DNA of 6,802 nt from an uncultured Cellulosilyticum sp. (GTDB lineage: Bacteria > Bacillota > Clostridia > Lachnospirales > Cellulosilyticaceae). The notes beneath the pieces were generated by a model. It made no database searches and was not told the origin of the DNA. It was given only the letters and a program-made list of their open reading frames with translations. Positions within the stretch are counted from its first letter, which is position 1. The number at the start of each line of letters is the position of its first letter. Shown piece after piece: positions 1 through 6,152 of the stretch. The translations under genes and the position numbers were made by a program. The DNA lies in NCBI GenBank assembly GCA_934725855.1, contig CAKVCL010000063.1, positions 1 through 6,802 on the forward strand, given 5' to 3'.

Positions 1-578
1 GATAAGACGGAGTACATCTATCGTATGACTCATACGAGTGGAAAGTATTTCTTCTTGAGTCGTCCACGTCGTTTCGGCAAATCACTTTTGGTTTCGACTT
101 TTGAGAGTTACTTCGAGGGAAAGAAGGAACTCTTTAAGGGGCTTGCCATCGAAAAGCTAGAAAAAGATTGGACGGAATATCCTGTGCTTCATTTTAGCTT
201 GGCTGGTGGAAAGCACATGGAGAAAGACCAATTAGTGCGCTATCTCTTGTATATATTAGAGAAAAATGAGAAAAAGTTTGGAGTTATAAAGGATTCTCCC
301 GACCCGAATGTCCGTATGCTTAATTTAATAGAAACTGTATATGAGCAGACTGGGCAGAAGGTCGTTGTGCTCATCGATGAATACGATGCTCCTTTGCTCG
401 ATGTGGTGCACGAGGATACTAGCTTGAATATTTTGAGAGAGGTGATGCGCAATTTCTATAGTCCCCTAAAGGATAGCGACCGAATGCTGCGTTTCGTCTT
501 CTTGACAGGCATTACCAAGTTCTCTCAGCTTAGTATCTTCAGTGAACTCAATAATATCACAAATGTGAGTATGGATAC
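1..578 (+). repeat. Direct repeat, left copy (paralogous gene segment)
   Basis: This segment aligns without gaps to 6225-6802 in the same orientation. A hand count gives about 57 mismatches in 578 bases, close to 90% identity. Bases 1-74 are identical in both copies. The repeat extends beyond both window edges (upstream of copy A, downstream in copy B), so its true length is not visible. It is explained by the two paralogous AAA/PD-(D/E)XK genes; no terminal inverted repeats or target-site duplications were seen. Confidence 0.95.
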
Positions 579-1491
579 AGAATATGCTGGCATTTGCGGC
601 ATTACCAAGGAGGAACTTGTGACAGAAATGCATGAAGATATTCAGCAGATGGCAGATGTGTTGGGCTTGTCGTATGATAAAACTTTGGAAAAGTTGAAGG
701 AAAATTATGATGGCTATCATTTCGCCTGGCCTTCTTCTGACATATTCAATCCATATAGCTTGCTCACTTGCTTTTCAAAGCGAAAGGTTGATTCCTATTG
801 GTTTGGCTCAGGCACTCCTACCTATCTCCTTAATATGATGCGGAAATATGACTTTACACCGATTGACCTGGGTGAACAGATGGATGCATCAAAGGATGAT
901 TTCGATGCAGCCACTGAGACGATGACTACTATCATGCCTTTGCTTTATCAGAGTGGTTATATCACAATCAAGAATTATGATCCGGAAACGGAACTCTATA
1001 CCTTGGCTCTGCCTAACAAAGAGGTGAGGATAGGTTTGTATCGCAGTATGTTGCCGCATTATTTGGCGGCAAAGTCTGCCATGTGCAATACGACCGTGGC
1101 CAAGATGTCGGCTCTTATCAATAAGGGTAACATGGATGGTGCTCTTCAGCTATTGAAAACGTTCTGGGAGACGGTACCTTATTGCGATAATACCGATTAT
1201 GAGGGGCATTATCAGCAGACAATGTATATCATCTTTGCCCTGCTTACGAATTTCCGTATATTGGTGGAACAGCATACTTTCCGGGGAAGAACAGACATTA
1301 CGATGGAAACAAAGGATACCATCTATGTGATAGAACTGAAATTTAATAAGTCGGCACAAGAGGCTCTTGACCAAATCAACAACAAGCATTATGCTGATGC
1401 TTTTGCCCTAAGAGGCAAAACCATGGAAAAGATTGGTATGAACTTTATGATTGATGAAGATAAGACGATCGTATTGGATTGGGTAAAATAG
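1..1491 (+). CDS. AAA-ATPase-like / PD-(D/E)XK nuclease-like protein, copy A (5' end outside window)
   Basis: The frame is open from base 1 and ends with TAG at 1489-1491, giving 496 residues. Alignment with copy B (start at 6153) places base 1 at residue 25, so the full protein should be about 520 aa and the ATG at 25 is internal. The N-terminal half carries a P-loop-like motif RPRRFGKSLL (nt 61-90; Lys at 79-81, Ser at 82-84) and a Walker B-like run VVVLIDEYDAP (nt 361-393), followed by FLTGITKFS. These are hallmarks of the AAA-ATPase-like family PF09820. The C-terminal part has GRTDI (Asp at 1294-1296) followed by IELKF (Glu at 1333, Lys at 1339), the D...ExK core of the PD-(D/E)XK family PF08011/DUF1703. 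All expected core residues are present, so it does not look broken. The first P-loop glycine is replaced by Arg, as I recall is usual in this family. Such genes occur in many paralogous copies in Prevotella and relatives. Their biological role and nucleic-acid substrate are not established; ATPase and nuclease activity are inferred from motifs only. Confidence 0.9.
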   Translation, partial: DKTEYIYRMTHTSGKYFFLSRPRRFGKSLLVSTFESYFEGKKELFKGLAIEKLEKDWTEYPVLHFSLAGGKHMEKDQLVRYLLYILEKNEKKFGVIKDSPDPNVRMLNLIETVYEQTGQKVVVLIDEYDAPLLDVVHEDTSLNILREVMRNFYSPLKDSDRMLRFVFLTGITKFSQLSIFSELNNITNVSMDTEYAGICGITKEELVTEMHEDIQQMADVLGLSYDKTLEKLKENYDGYHFAWPSSDIFNPYSLLTCFSKRKVDSYWFGSGTPTYLLNMMRKYDFTPIDLGEQMDASKDDFDAATETMTTIMPLLYQSGYITIKNYDPETELYTLALPNKEVRIGLYRSMLPHYLAAKSAMCNTTVAKMSALINKGNMDGALQLLKTFWETVPYCDNTDYEGHYQQTMYIIFALLTNFRILVEQHTFRGRTDITMETKDTIYVIELKFNKSAQEALDQINNKHYADAFALRGKTMEKIGMNFMIDEDKTIVLDWVK

Positions 1492-1561
1492 TTCCCTTAG
1501 TAGCAGAACCTCTTTCTAAGCAAAAATGAGACTATGATACTTTTAAAACAGATGTAAGTGT

Positions 1562-1602
1562 CTGAAGTTTCGCGTGTGGGGAAGTCACATGCGAAACTTC
1601 AG
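1562..1602. terminator. Long hairpin between convergent genes, probable bidirectional terminator
   Basis: The arm CTGAAGTTTCGC (1562-1573) is perfectly complementary to GCGAAACTTCAG (1591-1602). A G-T pair (1574/1590) and four more pairs (TGTG 1575-1578 with CACA 1586-1589) extend the stem to about 17 bp around a 7-nt loop. It lies 70 bp after the stop of the gene on the left and 10 bp beyond the stop of the minus-strand gene on the right, which is where a shared terminator is expected. There is no clear T-run after the stem on either strand, so it is not a textbook intrinsic terminator; it could instead be a 3'-end stabilising hairpin. The rest of the 1492-1612 gap shows nothing else recognisable. 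Confidence 0.6.
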
Positions 1603-1612
1603 TATAAAACGT

Positions 1613-3343
1613 TTAGAAGTCATGTAAGAACGTTTTGATGTCCAAACCCTTCATATTCTTTTCAAGGTATTCATCGAAACTTTTGCTAATCTTTGTGATG
1701 CTAGGTTTACTCTTTCTTAGCAAGATAGCTATGTTGGAAAAGTTTATTTCTGCTTTTATTAGATAAGCAAATTCCAACTGTGAGTCTTTGAGACCAGGAA
1801 GGAATGCAGTAAGGCGTTTGCCATATTCATTGAACAAGTTGTCGATGGTTGCCATGATATCTATAATGGCTTGTTTTTGTTCTGAATTGGTATAATGATC
1901 GAGTCCGTTTCTTATCATTTTGTGCAATTTATAATATGATTCGGACATTCTAAATTGGTTCCATCTGTCATCATCAAGTTTTATATTCTTTGACAGTTTG
2001 TTGATGCAATGCTCAGATGATGTAAGCTGGTATTTCGATAGTTCGTTGTTTCTTGTTTCAAGTTTTTTGATATTGCTTACATGTTCGTGCATCATGTTCT
2101 TCTGTTCTTCAATCTTCTGTTCTTGATTTTGAATTAGCTCGTTTTGCTGCGCAATGAGCTTGAGTTGCTTGATACTTTTTTTCTTGGATGCGTTTTTATG
2201 TGCCAAGATGAGCGTAGTAAGTCCTAGGATACAAATGATGCCGAGTAACATTGCATACTTGTACCTGTTCTTGCTCTCTTCTGCCTCCTCTCTTTTGGCA
2301 ACCTCCAACTCATAGTTATACGATGCCTTCATCTTTTCTGCCTCCTGCTTGTTGTCGATGGAATCAATGGCATTTCTTAGCTTTATGGCTTTATTTAGAA
2401 ATTTCCAAGCAGTAGTGTATTCTCTATTCTCAGCATTTGTTTCAGACAGGGCTGTATTAGCTTCATATTCTATAATGGGATTTCCTATGTTTAAAACTTT
2501 TTGAAAATAATAGGACGCAGAATCTACTTGGTGCAGTTCTTTATAATAATAGCCTTGCATTAAATAAAACCCATATTCTTGTTGTTTGAGTATGGTTGGT
2601 AATATTTTTTCGCCTTCATTAATCAAAGTTTTTAGCTCTTTATTGTTTCTTTCTTGAATGGCAATTTGGCCTTTGGCAATGATGAAGCGAGCTAAGTTGA
2701 TTGTATCTTTTGTTGCTGAAATCTTATTTTTAGCGAGATTAATAAATTCTGAATATTTCTCATCGTTGCCCAAAGTCTTGTAGTCATGGGCAATATTAAT
2801 AAGGCAATTATTAGCTAACGTGTAATCTTTTGTCTGTGAAATATAGTTATATGCTTTAATTTCATACTCTAGTGCTTTGATTGGATTTTTTCGATTATCT
2901 TCAAAACCAGATAGCTGGTAATAACATCTTCCAATCATTTCCTTTGGGGTATGAGTACTGTCAGTGTCGATAGATTTTAAGAAATAATTGATAGCGCGAG
3001 GGTGTTCTTTAAGGTCTCTGTAAATACAGCCTAAACAGTAATATGCCATAGAGAGCGCTTTTTGATTATTTTGTTTAGTATAGTAGTTGGCGACTTTAAG
3101 CATAGTAGAATCACTTGTGTGGGGTATGTATAATAAGTCGGCAACTCGACAACGGATGATTTGATAGTACATTTGGGCATCTGTACCTTCTTTGCAAATA
3201 GATGCAGAATCTTTTTGTAGGAGTGTGAATGCACTATCCGGCTGAGCCAACATGATGTTTTCAATGTTGGATAATTGCTTATTCGCTTGCTTTGTGCATG
3301 AAGCCAAAAGACAAATGAAAAATAAGATTGTAAGTTTCTTCAT
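1613..3343 (-). CDS. TPR-repeat lipoprotein with internal membrane helix, coiled coil and C-terminal HTH-like segment
   Basis: The 576-aa protein reads from ATG (3343-3341) to TAA (1615-1613). Residues 1-16 form a lipoprotein signal: MKK, a hydrophobic run, then lipobox LASC with Cys16. Residues about 25-330 are helical with TPR-like repeats, clearest near 94-127, 135-168, 175-205 and 255-290. A membrane helix lies at about 361-381, followed by a Lys-rich stop (HKNASKKK) and a Gln/Glu/Lys-rich coiled coil at about 385-440. Residues 518-556 resemble a LuxR-type HTH in spacing (LxxxxLExxxLI... IAxLL...S..SI), but the usual Gly and the Glu before Ile-Ala are missing. Bacteroidales encode many TPR-membrane helix-HTH proteins. 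By that analogy, the TPR part would be periplasmic and the C-terminus cytoplasmic, passing a signal to DNA or a partner. The start is supported by the signal peptide and by a -7 box 25 bp upstream. The gene diverges from the thioredoxin-like gene at 3626. No named gene was recognised; regulatory function is inferred. Confidence 0.85.
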   Translation of the reverse strand: MKKLTILFFICLLASCTKQANKQLSNIENIMLAQPDSAFTLLQKDSASICKEGTDAQMYYQIIRCRVADLLYIPHTSDSTMLKVANYYTKQNNQKALSMAYYCLGCIYRDLKEHPRAINYFLKSIDTDSTHTPKEMIGRCYYQLSGFEDNRKNPIKALEYEIKAYNYISQTKDYTLANNCLINIAHDYKTLGNDEKYSEFINLAKNKISATKDTINLARFIIAKGQIAIQERNNKELKTLINEGEKILPTILKQQEYGFYLMQGYYYKELHQVDSASYYFQKVLNIGNPIIEYEANTALSETNAENREYTTAWKFLNKAIKLRNAIDSIDNKQEAEKMKASYNYELEVAKREEAEESKNRYKYAMLLGIICILGLTTLILAHKNASKKKSIKQLKLIAQQNELIQNQEQKIEEQKNMMHEHVSNIKKLETRNNELSKYQLTSSEHCINKLSKNIKLDDDRWNQFRMSESYYKLHKMIRNGLDHYTNSEQKQAIIDIMATIDNLFNEYGKRLTAFLPGLKDSQLEFAYLIKAEINFSNIAILLRKSKPSITKISKSFDEYLEKNMKGLDIKTFLHDF

Positions 3344-3368
3344 TTTACTTGATTTTTAAAAGTTTTTG

Positions 3369-3376
3369 CAAAGATA
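3369..3376 (-). promoter_or_regulatory. Bacteroidales-type -7 promoter box for the TPR lipoprotein gene
   Basis: On the minus strand this reads TATCTTTG, an exact match to the Bacteroidetes sigma-70 -7 consensus TAnnTTTG. It ends 25 bp before the ATG at 3343, giving a short AT-rich leader without a Shine-Dalgarno sequence, as is normal in this phylum. No clear TTTG -33 element lies 19-21 bp further upstream (around 3396-3400); that stretch reads T-rich on the minus strand, so the -33 is weak or the gene may need an activator. Confidence 0.65.
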
Positions 3377-3496
3377 CATATTTTTTCTTGAAAAAAAGAT
3401 TTTTCTTATAGCTTATTTCTTATGAAAATGAAGAAATCTAAAGTTTATGTTACATGAAATAAAGTCTTCTCAATTTGTGCTACGTAATTATGAAAA

Positions 3497-3558
3497 TTTA
3501 CTTTTTGTTTACTTTGTTGTTTATAATGGAAAATAATGAAAAACAAACAAAAAGTGAA
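3497..3558. repeat. Imperfect inverted repeat in the divergent intergenic region
   Basis: ACTTTTTGTTT (3500-3510) is perfectly complementary to AAACAAAAAGT (3545-3555). A T-G mismatch and two further pairs extend each arm to 14 bases (3497-3510 and 3545-3558), with 34 bases between the arms. It lies between the two divergent promoters, and its right arm ends about 32 bp before the -7 box at 3591. It could be an operator or a bent AT-rich upstream element, but low-complexity A/T sequence makes chance pairing fairly likely. Confidence 0.35.
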
Positions 3559-3590
3559 CAAGATAATGGATCTGATTGGATTTCTTTTCT

Positions 3591-3598
3591 TAAATTTG
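3591..3598 (+). promoter_or_regulatory. -7 promoter box for the thioredoxin-like gene
   Basis: TAAATTTG is an exact match to the Bacteroidetes -7 consensus TAnnTTTG. It ends 27 bp before the ATG at 3626, so transcription should begin around 3603-3606 with a leader of roughly 20 bases. No good TTTG -33 element sits at the expected 19-21 bp distance, so strength and regulation cannot be judged. The position also argues against an in-frame upstream ATG at 3536, which would fall before the transcript start. Confidence 0.6.
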
Positions 3599-3625
3599 CA
3601 GCGTAAAATTCTAAATATAAAAGTT

Positions 3626-6022
3626 ATGAAAAGAATCCTTTGTGTACTTATCGCAGCCATCTGGCTCTGCACTTGCTGGGCTGGGAATGGCAAGAAACCC
3701 ATTGTCTGGGAACAGCCGGTAGCTGAATCGAACCAGCTATTTTATGATCCTTTGCAATCTCAACTCAACATCTATCGTGTGGAATTCGCAGATGATGAAA
3801 CACGAGTGTTCATGCACATCACTTTTCGCCCACACTATTGGGTAAAGTTTGTGAAGGAAACCTATCTCCTTGCTGATGGCAAGAAATATCTCGTCAAGAG
3901 CTGTGATGGACTGAAACTTGACGAAGAACACTATATGCCTAGCTCAGGCAAGGAGGATGTGGTCTTCCACTTCGCACCGCTCCCCAAGAAGACCCGAAAG
4001 TTTGAGTTCCTGGAAGGTGACGGCAAAAAGAACTTCAAGATATTTGGCATCGAGAGCATCGATACCCGCATCAAACGACTCTTCTCCTCGCTTTGGCGCA
4101 ACGATGCGACCGGCGATTGGGAGATAGGATTCTACGATGATTTCGCCATCTACGACTGCCGTTACTGGCAATACAAGCAGAAGAATCAGAAGGGCGACAA
4201 GTACTCTTTCATCCTTACCGATGGCAAGAGCGACCTGGCTGTCAACATCGACAAACCTCAACATGGCAAGCGCACGATGAGCATCAACGGCAAGAAAGCA
4301 GAATATTCGCTCATTACCACTTCCACCCTTCCGGATTATCCGCAGAAAGATGAAACCACATGTCTGAAGGATACTCATAACAAGCCCGATACGGCTATTG
4401 TTGTGGGATGGCTCAGAAATATGCCTAAGGAACTTTGGGATAGAGGGCAGGAGTATAGTGTGGAGTATTATGATCTCTTTTCCACATTCAAGGAAGTGAG
4501 CAATTATAGCAAGCTCGATTCTCTTGGCAGATTTGAGATCAAAGTACCTCTCATCAACTCTACCGAGGTTTTCATGGACTGGAAACATACTTATATCAAC
4601 ACGGTATTGGAGCCAGGTGAGACCTATTATCTGCTTTATGACTTCAAGGTTGGACATGCTATCTTCATGGGTAAGAACTGTCGCTTGCAAAATGAACTGC
4701 TGGCGCATCCTATCCCAATGATTAACGCAGGCTATGCAGGTAAGTCTGAGAATAAGGTTCCAGCCCAGGAGATGATGCAGATTCTTGAATCCAGATATAA
4801 GGAGGCTGAAGGGAACTTACGGAAACAGATAGAAAAATCGGCATCTATTTCCAGATGTTATCAGGAGTATGCGGCTCAATACCTTCTCTGCACTTATGCT
4901 ACGGATATCTTGCAAGGAGCATATCACGTGAAAGACAATGTTTTCCCTCAGGAATATGTGAGCCAAGTGGAAAAAATATGGAAGGAGATTCCGCAGCCTT
5001 ATACTCAGTTTCGTGACTATAATATGCTGACTAATGATCTCATCGGCCAGGAAAGAAGGTTAAAGTACAGTACCCCCATGGGAAGGACCTATGGATTCTT
5101 ATCCACCAATTCTTATCCGGAACTGTTGAAAAAGCACAAGGCTCTGGGGGATATTGCGATAACCGATTCAGAAATTGCTACGGTGGAACAATGGGCTAAG
5201 AATCTGGATAGCATGACTATCAAGCAATATCAGACGACAGATGCCAGGGAGCAGGAGAAAATAGAAAATGCTTTTTCCAACTCAGCCCTTGCCAAGCGCG
5301 CTACGGCTATCATTGGAAGAGAAGATATTGCCAAGATGCTTAAGGATGAGACTCCTCTCCTCGATGTTTATTATGCCCAGCATATAGCTGATAGCATGGG
5401 ATGCAGCCAGCAGCAGAAAGATGTCATCATCTCCAAAGCCATTCTTCATGTGTTGGAAAGACTAGCCATGCCACTCAATAGTTATGGGCTTGACCTGGCA
5501 GAACATTGTATCAGTTCTGAAGTGCTCAGGGAAAAAGTATTGGCAGAACACCGTAAGTACCTGTCTTTGCAGAACAGGGACATTACTGCCAGTATCAAGA
5601 CAGCTCCGCAGGATATGAGCGATGGTGAGAAACTTCTTCGCCATATATTGGAGCCTTATAAGGGCAAATTGGTATTGCTGGATGTCTGGGGAACCTGGTG
5701 TGCCCCTTGCAAGATGGCTCTTGCCCATTCGAAGGAAGAGTTCGAACGCCTGGCGCCATACGATGTGGTATATCTTTACATGGCAAGCAACAGTCCTGAA
5801 GAGTCATGGAAAAATCTCATCAAACTGAATAATCTGGTTGGCGACAATATCGCCCACTATAACTTGCCAGCGGCTCAGCAGAGTGCCATCGAGAATTATC
5901 TCAACATTCACTCCTTCCCATCCTATCGCCTCTTCGACAAGGAAGGAAATCTGGTAGATGTGAAAGTGGATGCCTGGCAGCTTGACAATCTGGAGAAAAT
6001 CATCAAGGAACTAAACAGATAG
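3626..6022 (+). CDS. Exported TlpA/thioredoxin-like protein with a large N-terminal extension
   Basis: The protein is 798 aa from the ATG at 3626 to TAG at 6020-6022. The frame stays open to an ATG at 3536, but 3626 is chosen because it begins a typical signal peptide (MKR, hydrophobic residues 4-15, likely cleavage after CWA near residue 19) and lies just after a -7 box. A canonical lipobox is absent, so a soluble periplasmic protein is more likely than a lipoprotein. Residues about 680-798 form a thioredoxin fold: strand LVLLDVWG, redox motif WCAPC (Cys692, Cys695), VVYLYMAS, and the conserved cis-proline in SFPSYRLFDKEG (Pro765). This matches the TlpA/ResA-like thiol-disulfide oxidoreductases common in Bacteroidetes. 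Residues about 20-250 look beta-rich, 255-345 resemble the beta-sandwich region often seen before such domains, and 375-660 are mainly helical; I cannot assign these to named domains. Most TlpA-like proteins are far shorter (roughly 150-400 aa). It likely reduces or isomerises disulfides in envelope proteins; substrate unknown. It appears to be a single-gene transcript, ending at the terminator at 6080. Confidence 0.88.
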   Translation: MKRILCVLIAAIWLCTCWAGNGKKPIVWEQPVAESNQLFYDPLQSQLNIYRVEFADDETRVFMHITFRPHYWVKFVKETYLLADGKKYLVKSCDGLKLDEEHYMPSSGKEDVVFHFAPLPKKTRKFEFLEGDGKKNFKIFGIESIDTRIKRLFSSLWRNDATGDWEIGFYDDFAIYDCRYWQYKQKNQKGDKYSFILTDGKSDLAVNIDKPQHGKRTMSINGKKAEYSLITTSTLPDYPQKDETTCLKDTHNKPDTAIVVGWLRNMPKELWDRGQEYSVEYYDLFSTFKEVSNYSKLDSLGRFEIKVPLINSTEVFMDWKHTYINTVLEPGETYYLLYDFKVGHAIFMGKNCRLQNELLAHPIPMINAGYAGKSENKVPAQEMMQILESRYKEAEGNLRKQIEKSASISRCYQEYAAQYLLCTYATDILQGAYHVKDNVFPQEYVSQVEKIWKEIPQPYTQFRDYNMLTNDLIGQERRLKYSTPMGRTYGFLSTNSYPELLKKHKALGDIAITDSEIATVEQWAKNLDSMTIKQYQTTDAREQEKIENAFSNSALAKRATAIIGREDIAKMLKDETPLLDVYYAQHIADSMGCSQQQKDVIISKAILHVLERLAMPLNSYGLDLAEHCISSEVLREKVLAEHRKYLSLQNRDITASIKTAPQDMSDGEKLLRHILEPYKGKLVLLDVWGTWCAPCKMALAHSKEEFERLAPYDVVYLYMASNSPEESWKNLIKLNNLVGDNIAHYNLPAAQQSAIENYLNIHSFPSYRLFDKEGNLVDVKVDAWQLDNLEKIIKELNR

Positions 6023-6079
6023 TAAGAATACTGATGAAATTCCCTTTAAGGTATTGGGTGCACAGTTGAATACATAATA

Positions 6080-6113
6080 AATCCCGAAATCGCTTGGCGG
6101 TTTCGGGATTTTT
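6080..6113 (+). terminator. Intrinsic terminator of the thioredoxin-like gene
   Basis: AATCCCGAAA (6080-6089) pairs perfectly with TTTCGGGATT (6101-6110). Inner bases extend the stem by T-G, C-G and G-C pairs to 13 bp around a 5-base loop (6093-6097, CTTGG). A T-run at 6109-6113 follows immediately. It lies 57 bp after the stop at 6022 and should stop transcription before the next gene. Confidence 0.88.
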
Positions 6114-6124
6114 GCTTATCTTTG
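6094..6124 (+). promoter_or_regulatory. Promoter for the second AAA/PD-(D/E)XK gene, -33 inside the terminator loop
   Basis: TTG at 6094-6096 and TATCTTTG at 6117-6124 are separated by 20 bp, matching the Bacteroidetes consensus TTTG-N19-21-TAnnTTTG (only the first T of the -33 differs). The -7 box ends 28 bp before the ATG at 6153. The leader contains a 7-base tandem duplication, TAAATAG twice (6131-6144), and no Shine-Dalgarno sequence. The -33 triplet falls in the loop of the upstream terminator, so terminator and promoter share DNA. Confidence 0.75.
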
Positions 6125-6152
6125 CCAACGTAAATAGTAAATAGTTGATAAT

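Noticed and set aside
3508..3516. TTACTTTG as an alternative -7 box in the divergent spacer
   Set aside because: It misses the conserved second-position A of TAnnTTTG and lies about 110 bp before the ATG at 3626, whereas an exact match exists at 3591.
3668..3685. Lipoprotein signal in the thioredoxin-like protein (Cys15/Cys17)
   Set aside because: The residues before each Cys (WL and LCT) do not fit the [LVI][ASTVI][GAS]C lipobox, so ordinary signal peptidase I cleavage is preferred.
3944..4708. 254-codon open frame on the minus strand inside the thioredoxin-like gene
   Set aside because: It lies wholly antisense to a well-supported gene, has no recognisable motif or signal peptide and no promoter box that I could see; it fits a shadow frame.
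6131..6144. Tandem TAAATAG duplication as a phase-variation repeat
   Set aside because: There are only two 7-base units, in the untranslated leader; too short to suggest slippage control.
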